From positions 3,664,001-3,728,000 of the forward strand of contig NC_084790.1 of assembly GCF_028858725.1 (NCBI RefSeq): a DNA stretch of 64,000 nucleotides. The letters are read 5' to 3'. The notes beneath the pieces were generated by a model. It was given only the letters and a program-made list of their open reading frames with translations. It was not told the DNA's origin and ran no database searches. The position numbers and the translations under genes are program-made. The DNA comes from Colius striatus (taxonomy: Eukaryota > Chordata > Aves > Coliiformes > Coliidae). Shown here piece by piece: positions 41,001 to 53,911 of this stretch (positions are counted from its first letter, which is position 1; each line of letters opens with the position of its first letter).

Positions 41001-42740
41001 GTGTGTGGAACCCGCACTTTGCCAGCAGTCCCAAGAAAACCAATTGCTTGAGCCTAACTACAACTTCTACAAACACCCCATGAGACTAATTCCTTGAGCC
41101 CCACGCTGATCCCTGGTCCATACAAAATAGTGGTCTGCCTTAGCTTCCAAGCTCTTGTATAAGAGCTGAGAAAAAAACTCCTGTCATTTCAGCCAAGGCC
41201 TCACTTGATGACTCAAAGATTTAGTCACTGTGATGCAGGTGAGAACAAACTTAGCAGAGGTGTCAATTTTGCATCATAGGAAAGCCACAACAGGCATAAG
41301 TTAGAACAGATATTTCCACAGCACATAGCAGCTGTGCTAACTGATAATTTCTATTTCCCTAGAACCTCATAAAATGAAACAAATTGCTGGTGTTACATTA
41401 TGGAGCAATTCCTAAACTGATGTTTAGGAGGTCAGCAAAAACTCAGGTGAAAACACACAGAAATGGGCTATTTCTCACATAGTGGACAAACAGGCTCAAT
41501 TTCAGCCACTTATTTCATAGAGGGGCAACCAAACCCTTTAGCTGCTCTTTGTATGAAGATTATGCTTCTGTGCTCCTCCAATATGTGTAAGGTATAATTT
41601 AACTTTGTATGCTTTTGTTGTTTTTTAACAGAGGCTAGCACTGGTGCAATTGCTGCTTTCAGCACATCCTTCAAAACCCTTCTGCCTGACACATTCCCAG
41701 TGCTGGCTCCTGTGAAATACCATCCTCCTCATCTGTGGCGAGGCTCCACCAGCCAAACACTCAGGAGGGTGCACGGCAGGGCTTTGAAACGTAACCAACA
41801 GCAGAGCCACTACCTCCATTTCACCTTCAAACATGCTTATTGCAAACTGAAACCTCGCTGGCTCCATGTGGGTTGGCTCTGGTAATGCCTCTTTCCTCTG
41901 TTTGCATAGAAAAAAAGTCCTTTCTTTGTGGCTTGCTGCAGAAGTCAAGTGAACAAAAACAACAAAGACTGCTCCACCTATGCAGATGGTTTTACCTGAA
42001 AGGGACACAGCCCACATCCCACACTCCACCCACCCAAAGCTTGAAGAAATAAACATACAGTGACAGAAAATCTGTTATCAAGGAAAGTTTCCCCATACTC
42101 CCTCACAAAAAAACACTTCAATATTTTGTTCTCTGAGACGTTGCCTACTCGCTTCTCCCCCGCAGGACGTATGCAACAGATAAGGAACCAGACATCCCTT
42201 TTTGGCCTTAAAGACGTTTCACTAGACATTTGCTAAACTCCATTTAAAACTAAGATATGTACAAGAGGCAAAGAATTCCTGTTTTCTGAAAAACAGCCAG
42301 ACTCACAAAACATTAGTGATAGGATGATAAATAGAATGATGGCTTGCTGGTGGATCAGGCTCTGGCACAGTAGGCCAGGCCAGCACTGTCCTTTGAAGGT
42401 TAATCAGAGCATAACCAAGCAGGTAAGGTCACATTCAAGCATGAGTCCTACCGCTGCTCAGGAAATGTGGATTTTATCACTGACGTCAGTGGAGCACCCA
42501 GGTGCGGGTACAAGCACCATGAGGGAAGTTGTTGAGACAACAGGACTTCAGTTGTTTGTCTGCAGGGAGTGGCATGACCCTGCTTCTCCTCAGCTCTTCT
42601 TCCAGCTGCAGAGAGACTCTCTCTCACCTGCTCTCACAGCTTTCATTTCAGTAAAGGCAATCCTTACATGATTCCTGACACTGTGAGCAAATGCAGTGGT
42701 GCTGTGAAGGGCTTGAGCAGAAGGTCATCCCATCTCTTAC

Positions 42741-42832
42741 CTGTCAGACTCCCATTTTCCTGACTCCTCTCCCGGATGAAACACTCTCTGCTGCTGTAGT
42801 GTTTCTTGACAATGAGCATCCACTAGCTTATC
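42741..42832 (-). CDS. candidate exon 2 of unrecognised - strand gene
   Basis: Read on the - strand, a strong acceptor (atgtttgctttgcag) is followed by 92 bases and a strong donor (GACAG|GTAAGAG). Of the three frames only one is open: DKLVDAHCQETLQQQRVF, then HPGEESGKWESD and two spare bases. Its entry phase is 0, the same phase in which the CpG-island ATG exon (43968-43918) ends at either of its two donors, so the two join as one open frame. The exit phase can be matched by the block at 33899-33776. The peptide is hydrophilic with no signal or membrane segment, and I do not recognise the family. The splice sites are the best evidence; transcription is not shown. Confidence 0.45.
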
Positions 42833-43559
42833 CTGCAAAGCAAACATTGAAAAACGTCGGTTCCACAATTGACAGGCTCTGGACAGAAGCACAAAGCCAA
42901 TCTGTAGAAAGGCTTCTGTCAACCACCTTTGGCCTAGCTTCAGCTTACCAGGTACTTTGATTCTCTCCTAAGCTTGCCTGCCCCACTCTTTGCCTCCATC
43001 CTTGGGGCTCATGTCTTGATCCAAGCACTTGCTGTGGCTTTCGGATCCAATTCCTCCCTGTTTCAGTAAGTTCTGATCACTTCTTCACCACAGGCTCTTA
43101 AGAAATAGCAGCCTCAATGCCTCAGCACAGAGAATCTTGGGATCTGGTTCCCTTCCCAGCTTGCCTCCACATTCCCGGCATGATCCTAGACCAAACATTG
43201 AGGAACAGCAGGTCTCAATTCCCAAGCTATAAAACAAGGCCATTAACACTTAATTTTTCTCACCCATTGTCTGCCTAGATTGTTAAACTCAGTAGGAAAG
43301 GCTATGTGTTTGTACAGACTCTAGCATGAAAGAGCCTCCAGGCATAAATGAAATATAAAATAATAACTTAAAATCCCCAGTAGTCAAGTTGTGGAAGTAG
43401 CAGGATAGAAGAGAAACACACGCTTGCCTTGCTAATAACAAAAACAAACAGCCTCCAGGCAGTCCGGAGCCTGCTGAGCCCCACGGCACACAGCTTCTCA
43501 TCGCTCTTCTGGGAAGGGCTTACAAACCCACATCCCAGGGATGCCAAACACCACCAGGC

Positions 43560-44150
43560 AGGCCCCATTAACACCTCGTCGGCATCATCCCCCTCAGCTC
43601 ATGGAGCACACGGAGCTCTCCAGACTCGGGCCGCAGCCCATCCGAGCGACACATGGCGCTGAGAGGAACAGCGCATCAACCCCCCACTTTCCCGAGAGAA
43701 GGACGATCGGGGAGGGAGAAGGCCATTTCACGGTATTTAAACCCCCTAAAAACAACCCCGATGGGCTCCTCATGCAAACGTTAAGCTCAAAATTGGGCGG
43801 GAAGCGGCTCTCCCGCGGCGGCGCGAGACGCGGCCCCTCAGCCGCGCGCCGCCTCAGGCCCCGCGCGCAAGCGCCCCCTGGCGGCCCCTCGGCGGGTGCA
43901 CAGCTTACCCCGCTCACCGGCCCCGCTGCAGCGGCGCTCCGCCGAGGCACGTGACCAGGCCTGACCATTCGCCGCGGGGGTGGGAGACAGGAGGGATCGC
44001 CGCCCTACCTGTCCGTGGTCAGATGTGGTGTCCCGCCACCCCCCCTCGCAGCTTGAGAGCAGCCCGAGGGAGGAGGGGCGGCCGGGCCGCGGTGGCATTA
44101 AAAGGCGGGAGTGGTTGCGCTGAGGGGCAGATGGTCGCGGGTGTAGTCAC
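43560..44150. promoter_or_regulatory. CpG island, likely promoter
   Basis: This is the only CpG-dense, GC-rich block in the window, with many CGCG and GGCGG words between 43790 and 44110. It contains GC boxes, a CACGTGAC E-box at 43948-43955, and a TATA-like ATTAAAAGG on the + strand near 44097. In birds such islands nearly always mark a promoter. Neither CCR7 (TATA-driven at 21.5 kb) nor the TNS4 ATG exon (63.9 kb) explains it directly. It may serve the candidate - strand gene, a distal first exon of TNS4, or both directions. Confidence 0.8.
43918..43968 (-). CDS. candidate first coding exon in the CpG island
   Basis: Read on the - strand, an ATG at 43968 opens 17 codons (MVRPGHVPRRSAAAAGP) that end exactly at a GTGAGC donor. 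Nine bases further a second donor, GTAAGC, would add VSG in the same phase. Both end in phase 0 and fit the candidate exon at 42832-42741. Arg/Ala-rich N-termini are common in CpG islands by base composition alone, so the peptide carries little weight. The exon position and the paired donors are the useful signals. Confidence 0.35.
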
Positions 44151-44490
44151 GGTGGGTTTGGTGTCTGAGTGCCCCACAGCTGTGGGCACAGAACGGTACG
44201 GCAACACCTTGTCATGGCAGCTCAGGCCCTTCAGCAGCATAATGGCTGTGCAGGCAAGCGGTAGGGCATTTGGGGGCCATGGAGGCCCCTCACTGCTCAG
44301 GGACTTGAGGCTGCTCGGGTGGTCTCCCCTGTACCTGCTGAGGGTGTTGGGCCTGCTCATGTGACAAACAGTGAGAGATGCTGCTGCCCTCACAGCTTTG
44401 GGTGTGAAGCGGTGTGCAGCACCACAAACAACACGGTGGAAGGGAGAGGGGGCTTCCCTGGGGACTAAGGAGGGGGCTCTCGTTAACACA

Positions 44491-44805
44491 AGTCTTTAAA
44501 AGGTGGATGGCAAGAGCATGAGGCAGCACTTTTTTTCTGCTGGCTCAAGTAACAGGACACAAAGGTGGTAATGGACAAAAGCTGGAACACAAAAGTTCCA
44601 CTGGAGCATAGGAAGAAGCTGCTTTACTTCTAAGGGTGAGGGAGCCCTGGCCCAGGCTGCCCAAGGGCGGTGTGGAGGCTCCTCAGGAGGTTTCCAAACC
44701 CACCTGGGTTCCTGTGACCCCTGAAAGAGGGGAACCTGCTTTAGCAGGGGGTTGGACTAGACAATCTTTAGAAATCCTTTCCAGCCCCTGCCATTCTGTG
44801 ACCAA
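44491..44805 (+). mobile_element. CR1 LINE 3' fragment, sense
   Basis: The words GGTGAGGGAGCCCTGGCCCA, GGAGGTTTCCAAACCCACCT and TTTAGCAGGGGGTTGGACTA are followed by a CCATTCTGTGACC end. It lies about 350 bases beyond the CpG island. Confidence 0.94.
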
Positions 44806-47411
44806 GAGTGAGCTAGAAAAATGCTTCAAAAGGAGCACTGTGAAGGAAAATGAGGTTGGCAACGGGAGTGTGCTGTCAGCAGCAACACGGGTCACACAAG
44901 GCACCTCCTGCGTGACCAGCCTGTGGTGCTGAGAGCTATGCTCCTTGGAGCTTATCTTCTGTGTGGGTTGGATAACATAGTGTTGAATTTGTAATAATGT
45001 ATTTGTGTATCAGGTCACAGAGATCAATGCTGTAGTAAGCAGGCCTGTCAAGTAAGATTCAATCTAGGAGGTCCTTATCATCTCTGAGAAAATTCAGGAG
45101 AGATTTAGTCAGAAAATAAAGTGGTGTAACCTGGTGTGTTAAGGAGAAGCTCTAAGATGAGCTTTCTCAGGGCTGAGGGAAGTGTCAGCTGGAGGAATTA
45201 CACCTGGTTACTTGTGCTGCCATTGCCTCTGTGGTGCAACAGGCACCGTGCATTTGGGAGGAAGGCAGCAGAAACACAATGCTCAAATAGTGAAAACATT
45301 GCCATCCAGTACTACTGTATACTGTTCTCCTGGCCTGACCTAGAAAGACTCTGCAAAAGAAATCTAAGGAGGAGCTTTAAATATTGTACTGTTCACACTC
45401 CCCAGCTGGATAAGTGGAAGGTGCTTCCTGGAGTAGTTTATGTGGAGATGTAGAGCAGTGCGTGCATGGAGGTGTGACAGAACAGAGCTGCCTCCTTAAA
45501 CACAGCCTCTGCCTTCCCTTGTACTGAGAGATACCTGGGGAGCAGGGGGAGAAACCATCTGTACTCGGTTGGAGTGGGTTAGCCGTGTGTTCATTTGCCA
45601 CATTAAACAGCAGGGGGAAATTACCTTCGGCCAGGTGCGAAGCATGACGCCATGCTGGGGCTGCCGTGAGCTGCTACCGCTGGAGGGCAACAGGAGACCA
45701 CCGCATTTCTCCCACCCCTGACCCTGCAGTAGACCCACGGTGAGTGCAGAAGGCAGATAAAGTCAATTTGCTGTTGCAGAAGAGGTTTGCTGGGAAGCTG
45801 AGCCCAGCAGAAAGATGAGGGAGCTGCAGCATGCTGGAGGGAAATCAAGCCCTAATTAGCCCTTCATGGGTTTTCTTCCCTGAGTTATTTCCCAAAAAGA
45901 AAGTTTCTACATCTTTCCCCGAGCTGTGTGTCATGTTGTTCTGGTTTAAGTGGAACAGCATGGTGCCCTCTGCTATTTTTTGGAATAGTCTAAAAGCTCT
46001 GCTTCATTCCTCAATGTCCTGATGCCTCCCAAGCAGATGCTGTTACAACCTCCCCTCTTGCTGCTGCTGCAGGGAATCAGATAATGCCCAAAAAATCCAG
46101 AAACAACACATTCTTGGCGGCAGTCAGAGACTTCTCTTTTAAACATAGACTTCACCACATAAATCCTGGCTCCTGTTGTCCCATCAGTGGCTGCTGAGGC
46201 ATGATTTCCATTTCCCAACATGGTGGGAAAGCCCAGCCAGGAAACAAGGTGGGGGAGCCACACTGTATGTTTCTCTGGGACTTTTTGAGGATCAAAAGAC
46301 CTTTTGGAAATGAGAACCAAGCTCTAAGCATGTGTAACGGGGAGGAAAATAAGCCCAAGCTGATGCTTGGAAGCATGAGCAGAGCCAGGGGCTGGGTGTG
46401 TATTTCCAATGCCACAAGCTCATTCTCTTGCTTGTTTTGCTGGTGCGGAACTGAAGCAGCACAGAACTGTGGCACTTGAATTACCAGGGAAGGAAGTGGT
46501 AATGGCAGCACTTCTGGTATTAAAATGGATCCACAAATAGACCATGACCTGCATACAGTGCACTAGAAGGGCACTGTAGTTTGGAGCCGTTTGTTTCTTG
46601 GCTGAGGAGCTGATCCTTCCCTCGTGCTGCAGCTGGTGAGCTGTAACACCGTGGGTTATCCACAGCTAGGGACAGGAGGGAGAGGGAGAACATGGGTGAA
46701 CAAGCAAGTGCTAATTCAGAAACATGCAGAGAAACAAAACCGGGGCAAACCACCTTGTGCTTGTAAATTCTGAGCATCTGTCTTTGGGGTTTTTCTGTTT
46801 CCCCGTGACACATTTTTGTCAATGTCAGGAGAAAGCACTGAAAATTCCTAATGGCAAAGTAAAAGTTAAAGAAGGTGCCACATCATACCTGGTGTGTGGG
46901 TCAGGCCCACCCCTGCTGCCAGGACCCACCCCCAGCAGGACATCTCACCAAAGAGCAGCTCTGCAGAGGAAGATGCTGGTGTTACCTGGTGGAATTGCTA
47001 AGCTGACAAGGCAGAACGTGACATACCCAATGTCCTCCAAAGCGGTGGCACTGACACACAGATTTCCCACCCTGCCTGTCTTGGTGGTCATGCCTGCAGT
47101 TGCAAATCTTCCTCTGCTAGAATTTGTTGAAGCTATGGCCACAAGGGATGTCTGAGAGTGACAGCCAGAACAGCCGTGGAAGTGCTAGTGATCTGTTTGC
47201 TGCTTTTTCTCTGTTCAGGACAGCTTGTCTGCCTCCCAGGAGAATCACCCTGCCTCCATTAGAGTCCATTAGCAGCTTCCTTTCCTTTAGCCTAGAAGGG
47301 AATTTAGCACTGCTGAAAGGTGTTGTGGTGGCAGTCCCAGGGGATGGAGCCTGCTCACAGCACAGCTCTGACACAGCTGGCTTCACTGTCAGACACTTTC
47401 TCTTTCTTATC

Positions 47412-47835
47412 ACAGAATTGTCTTGGTTGGAAAAGCCTTTGAAGCTCCTGCAGTCCCAGCCCTGCCCTCACCCTGCCCAATCCACCACTAACCCATGGCC
47501 CTCAGCACCTCAACTCCACCGCTTTGGGATCCCTCCAGCTGACAACTCCCCCAGCTCCCTGGGCAGCCTGGCACAGGGGCTGACAATCCTCTCAGGAAAA
47601 CAGTTCTGCCTCAGCTCCAATCTCAACCTCTCCTCGGGCAATTTGAGGCCATTTTTGTAGTCCTATCATTCATTACTTGGGAGAAGAGACTGATCCTCAC
47701 CTCACTACCTCACTACTCCTCTCATGGAGTTGCAGAGAGGGATTGTATCTCCCCTCAGCCTCCTCTTCTTCAGACAGAACTGAACCTGCCTTGGCTCTGT
47801 GCAGGAAGGAACCACAGGGCTCTCTTCTCCTTCCT
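47412..47835 (-). mobile_element. CR1 LINE copy of a diverged subfamily, antisense
   Basis: The reversed tail (ATCACAGAATTGTCTTGGTT) is followed by GGAAAAGCC, the CAGCCCTGCCCTCACCCTGC block, GGCAGCCTGGCACAGGGGCT, and CAGCCTCCTCTTCTTCAGAC. It differs in wording from the main copies but shares it with the element at 53912, so the two belong to one older subfamily. Confidence 0.9.
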
Positions 47836-50800
47836 TTTCCTGCAGACTTGGACAATAGCAGACAAAAAAAAATAGAACAGTGCATTTTCCACATCAAAAC
47901 CAAGGCTTTTTTAATGAAGTGGTGTCTGGTGGGCATTTCTGCAGAAGGGTTTTGGGGGCACCAGTGCTTTACTGTCAGCTCTCCATGTGATCAAGTTATT
48001 AATCAGTACCGTGGCCATCCCAGTGGGAGAGCCTTTTGCATTCCCAAGCCAAGGGCAAAACCTGCAAAGAAAGTACTGCAAGCCCATGTGGGACAGGAAT
48101 GAGCAGGAGTTGTATTGAGGGCTTTGGCCAGGACAAAGAGATGTCTCTTTCACTGAGAAATGGCCCAGTCTGGAGCCCATGGGGGGACCATGGGCAGAGC
48201 AAGGCAGGTGCCTTTCCACTGCAGGAGCCCTGTGGCCCTGTGCAGGAAAGGGCACCACAGGCCAGGGCTGAGGCATGGAGAAAGCACGCAGAGCATGTGG
48301 CCCTGTTGTAGCCAGCACTGCGGATGTGAACAGCCCTCCATAAGTATCAAAATGCTTTCAGTGTGACAAGTGTCAGCAGCTGTGAGTCAGCCCTTTGCAA
48401 TGCTTCCAATCAGAGAAACCATGGTTTCATTGTCTCTGGGTCCCCTGGAATGTGAGCCACACAGAAGCCCACTCCTTCCATCCAGCTCCTTCCCTGGGCT
48501 GCAAACAAAGGTGAAGAGGGCACCTTGTGAAGACCCGCTGCAACAACGCATGCCCAGGCTTCAGGAGATCTGAGGGGAAGGTGCCACTTTCCAGGTGGCC
48601 CTTGAGTGCTTTGTGCTGGCTTAAATGTGGAAAATTGATCCTGAGAGCACATCCCGACTCTTCTGCCAGAGGAGATCTGGGAACAGCTGCTGAGGAAGTG
48701 CTTGATCCTCAGTCCCTCAAATGTTGCTACAGATTTCAGTGGATTTTAGCCCCCATAAGCTGAAACGTGCATGTGCCTTTGCCTGCACAGCTGCAGAGAG
48801 ATGGCTGCATGCCCTCAGCTCTGCCCTGTCCCACTTACAGCCCCTGGCAGCCCTCCAGCACCAAATGATTCTCACCTCTCTCACCATCCTTGCCCACCTT
48901 ATCCCAATAAACCCATAATAATCAGCCTATTCTTCTCCAGCCCTTTGCTGCTGCACCCATCCGGATGCCCTCAACATACTTTGGCTCTACCTTTCCCCTT
49001 CCTGTGCCGTCCCTTCTTTCATTCCTACTCACCCTTGCTATTAGCAATAAGAGCTGTAATTAACACTGCTGGTTGTGCCCAGAATCCTCTCCATACCGTC
49101 TTTGCAGTTGGGTTTACAGGTTTTTCCGTTGAACAAATATGGGTGCAATTCACCCGAATTGCCAATCCCTATCAGTTGCTGGCCTGGGGTATTGCAGCAT
49201 GAGCAAACAATGCTGATTACGGAGAGGAAAAGCAAGTGTGGAAAGCAATTGTTCTCATCGACTTCACCTTGATAACAAAGACGCCAACTTGAAGACAAAA
49301 GCTGTTTCATGGTTCGGTGCCCTAGGGTTGAAGGAGTTTCATTCCTGGAAAAGAGAAAATAGGTGGTGGTAGTTGAAAATGCAGCTCTGAGGTGGGAAGG
49401 ATAGTTCACTGGTCAGACAGAGTGGGAAGAGCTGGGCTTCATTTCCATTTCTTCCTCCACCCACCGTGAAACCTTGGGCAAGCCTCTTACTCCAAAGAAG
49501 AAAATCCTTCCGTGATTATTTAGTTGAAAGCTGTCAACAGCTATAGCTCAGAGGTTAATGTCTCTCCTCTTGCAATGCTGTTAGTGTGTGCAAAAATGCT
49601 TTTGGTGAGAGGGCACCGGTGCAGAAACAAACATGCACATGGACTGGTGTGATGCCTTCACCTCAGCTCCACGCACGATCAGCAGCCGTTGTCCATGGTG
49701 CACAGTGCCATAGGCCCAGCTGCCAGCTGGGTTTAGGACCCCTCACACTGCATTTCTGTACAGCAGTTAGAGGGCGAACAGCCCAACTGATCATCTCTCA
49801 AAAACCTGGTGTGTAACTGCCCATGGTACCTGAGCTGTTGACTCTGAGCCCAGCCATGCTGACGCTGACGGCAGGATTTTACCCTGCGCGCCTGCAGGGG
49901 ATCCCTCACACCTGGCCGTGCTCTGGTTTCTCCAGTGGTTTGTGCCAGCAGGTTCTCAGCTGCTCAGCTCTGTGGCTCACCAGTGGGTTACTTGCAGGTC
50001 TAGTGGAGAGCAGAGCAGTGTGCCCCACATGCCACAGCAGGTACCACCTTCTGCTGATACTGGAGAGGGCCATGATCCAAGCCAGAGCCTAAATGCCAAA
50101 GGAGCTTCTGCAAGCAGCCAGGATGTACTGGTGCGAGGAGCTTGTTGAGGTCTCTCCCAGGGTGACTCACTTTCAAACTAAAAAGTTTTTTTAGATGGTT
50201 GAGGAATTTGCATTGAAGAAGAAACCAACTCCTTAGGATTTTGCTCCGCAGAGGAGAAGCCTCTGTATCTTTGGGCACACAGAAACACAAACATCTCCAG
50301 GATTTCTCCTCCAAGAGAGCCCTTGCTTGCTGAGAAGCTCAATGGGCTTCACCCAGCACTGTAGCTCCCTTGGGTGAGACAGCAGCCAGCACAGAGTTTG
50401 AACCAGCTTCTGTTTTTAATGATGGAACTGCTTCTGGCTTATTCGGGCACAGCAAGTTCTGCTGCCAGGCAGCTCAGCCTGGGAGTAACCAGGACAGTCT
50501 CCTCTGAAAACCCCTGGGACTTAGTGATGATAGTTACTGGAATGGTTCCAAGTGTGGGGTTTTTTCAAGCAGCATCTCCACAGCCCTGTGTCGTTGATCA
50601 GGTACAGGAAGACCATGGAAGCGCATACCCAGCCATCACTAACATGCTCCTTAGAGGTGTCCATCCATGTTCTGGCTCCAGCAAAGCCTGAGGCAGCACA
50701 TGGAGACTAGTGGGTAGAGAGTCAGACTCCCAGAGACTTGGGTGTAGCAGCAAGAGAGGAGGAAGCATCACTGCTCCTCTGGAAACACAATGGAGTTCCA

Positions 50801-53800
50801 CACCTGGAGTGGAAGGACTTCTGTTAGCCCATGATCATGTGCCTTTGCACCAAGCTGCCCTTGTTGAGTTAACAAGAGGTGTCTGGTACAGCCACTGGGA
50901 AGATCCTCTGGTACCTGAGCGCAGAACCTCCTCAGAGAACCCAGCCAAGGGTGCCTCAGGACTCTGTTGGCAGGGATGGGCTCCAGGGCCAACACAAGTC
51001 TGTGATGACTAGCTGCAAGGTGATGGTGTTGCTTGGCACAGTCTAAAATACAGTCTCTGGTGGAGAGCCAGGTGTGTCTATGATTCATTCAGTGCCTTAC
51101 ATAAATGCAGGATTGTTCACGGTTGTACCCAGGGCGGGTCCTAGAAGCATCTTCCTAAGGAAAGTTTTGGACCTTGATGCTTCTGACAGATGGGTGCTAT
51201 CACGTGGCACAACCTGCACTGCCACTGCTCCCCTCCTGCAGCATCACATCCCACAGCAATATGGAGGCATTTATTTTCCATGTGAGGTTTCCTCACTGGA
51301 AAAGGTCAGTTAACAGCTGCCTCGGGGAAAAGGTTTGCTTTTAAGAAGAATACAGTCTCTAACTCTGCAATTTTGAGGGGAAAATGCAAGCTGCAGATGC
51401 ATGCTGCAGAGTGCTGTCCTGTGCTCTTTTGCTGGCTTTAGCATCCCCAACCTCTGTGAAAACAGCCCCAAAAAAACAAAGATGTGCATCCCGGGTGGCA
51501 GTAGTTCAGCAGACTCAGTTATGTGCTCAGCAATGTCCTTACACCAGCCTTACATCAGTGTCTTTTGGGGCCTGGAGCCTCTAAATGCTAGTCTTCTTTT
51601 GGGCTTGTTGGTAGCTCACTGAGGCACATGATAAATTGCCAGTGTCACAGAGCACTGGCCATAAAAGGTATTTTCTCCGTGCTCCAGCTCCACAGCGAGG
51701 TAATTCCTTGAGGGAGGCTATAGGAACCACCCGGTGCTGCCACCTCAGCTTTACCCATGCTGGGCAGCAGCAGGACCTCATCCTATTTCATTGACGTCAG
51801 TGGTTTTCCCCTCGCTGGCTGCGGAATCTTCACACCACCCAGCGTGTGCAGACAGATCCGTGGAGCCTTGCTGCAACCCAACCCGTGCCTCTGGCACGCT
51901 CCAGGATGTTGCTTTTCGATTCCCTCCTGCACAGACACATCTGTCTACTCGGGACACCCCCACCACAGGGCATGTGGCCACAGAGAGGGATGATCCTGGT
52001 CCTTTCACTCACCTAGCTCGTGGCTGTTGATGACTCTCACCGATGCCCCCGGGCACGGTGTGGCTTTCCACAGTGGGTTGTGCTTTCAGTCACTGAAAAT
52101 GTTCACTGCAAGGTCTAGAAAACAAAAGGTCCCTTTTCAGTATGAGGAGGCTGATTAACATCCCCCCCGGGGTGGGGGTGGGGGAGCTAGAACCGTCACT
52201 GCACTGAGTAAATGCAGTCTTGTTATTCCAAGAAAAAAAGGGTGACTCACCTGGCGGAGGCTTCGGAAGCCGTGAGGCCTCTGCAGCACGCACGTGGCTG
52301 TTCAGATGAGCCCTCTAGTCACAGGCTTTGGCAGAGGTGTGAAGGACTGTCCTCATGTCCCCTCCGCGAGCAGCTCACACCACCGCCACTGCCAGGGAAC
52401 ACTTTGGGCTCGGGGCTGTCAAATAATGCCAGACACTGTGCCCACGTGCTCCCACAGCAAACCGAGGGGCTGGCTCGGATCAGGGTGTCTCTGGGGGTGT
52501 CTGGAGATGGCAACAGGACCTAGTTCCAGACCTTTGTGGGGACTCATGCTCCTCTACCCTGCCCCATGCCACTTGGCAGGCTGCTCAAGGTCCACTTGGG
52601 TACAAAGCAGGTCAGGCATCCCTTAAAGGTTTCCCCTGGGAGCTGCCTGGACTTGCTCTATTTGTAACCATTGTGTCATGACTCCTAGGAAGGCCGTAGC
52701 ACTTTGTGGCTTTTTTCAGGTAGTTACTTCAACACTTCTCATGCTTCCTTCATTTTTTAAAGCCCCAGAGGAGGGAAGAAAGCTGAAGAGGTGAGAAGGA
52801 GGAGAGAGAAAGATAGCAGCAGTCTGCTTCCTGCCCAGATTCACTGCTCAGTCAACTTCCTGCGTCACTTCTGATGTGTTGGGCACGGTGCCACTTCACT
52901 TCTCGTGTGTCAGGCTTCTGCAAGGTTTTGTGGAGCTGGTGGTGAGAGGGAGGAGATCCCAGTGCATAGGGCAGGACACAGGGCAGGGCATTCCCGCAGA
53001 ACAATTGAACAGAGAAGCTGTTTGGGCCAGATCATGAATTTTATTTGTTCCTTTTTAGCTGTCAAATTAATACTTTTGTCTTTTATGTGCACATCCTGGG
53101 TAGGGCCGTGCTTGGGGAGCTCTGCTCTGCACAGGCAGGTCCATTTTAGTTCAGATGAGGCAGAGGAGATGCCAGCAGCAGGGGTCACAGAGGATTTTGC
53201 CCCTGATGCTGCCAAGGGTGAAGAAGGACATGGAGGACAATTCCTTGTTCCAGCCTTTCTGCATGGCCTGAACATGTCAACCCAAGGCCTCCTCCACCTC
53301 ACCCCCTGCCCTCAGAGCCACTCTGTGGTTTCCCTCCAGTTACTCCAGAAACAAACCTTCAGTTCCAAGCAGAGGTGACAAATAGAGAGACTTTTTAACC
53401 TTTTCTCCTCATTTGCACAGGTGCATTCCAGGGAAGCACTCCCACATCTTATTCATAACCCATACTTGTTCCTTTGACAACACTCTTTTATGTTGGGTCA
53501 GGTCATTGATATCTGTGTGTTTATTTTGCTCCAATTCCAGAAACAAGTAACGACTCATAATCCTGACTATATAGCTATCTGCCTCTCTTGTCTTTGAAGT
53601 AATTTTTCTTTCCCTATTTTCTCAGCCTGCTTCTGTTGGGAAGGTTGATCTGTTCTGTAAACAGTCTCTGCATATCTTGCTGTTGCTGGTGCTGCTCCGT
53701 TTTGGCCTTGATCCTGCCCGGAGCCATCCACAAACAGACTGCAGAAGACTCAGGAGGAAGGGGTTTACTCCAACTAGTCCTATGGTTGCTTTGGTTCTAC

Positions 53801-53911
53801 TCAGCAATGTCCAGCTACCAGCAGTGACCAGAGAATAACCAGCTCGTCTCCCACTCCTCCTGATTTCCCTCTGCTGTACTGGGGGTAAAAAAAGAACAAA
53901 AAGTGACATTT

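Larger units (their letters stand above)
30976..43559. other. CCR7-TNS4 interval, first part
   Basis: No + strand gene is recognised here. It is AT-rich with only one CR1 (37587-38055), so it is less repeat-loaded than its surroundings. The - strand exon-like blocks at 42741-42832, 35118-35320 and 33776-33904 lie here. A perfect TGACGTCA (CRE) sits at 42481-42488. Confidence 0.6.

Noticed and set aside
47124-47660. 178-codon + strand open frame
   Set aside because: Its second half lies within an antisense CR1 copy (47412-47835), so it is not a gene.
52905-53378. 157-codon + strand frame with a hydrophobic, signal-like stretch from the Met at 53024
   Set aside because: The hydrophobic segment is suggestive, but there is no recognised family, no promoter, and the length is within what is seen by chance elsewhere in the window.
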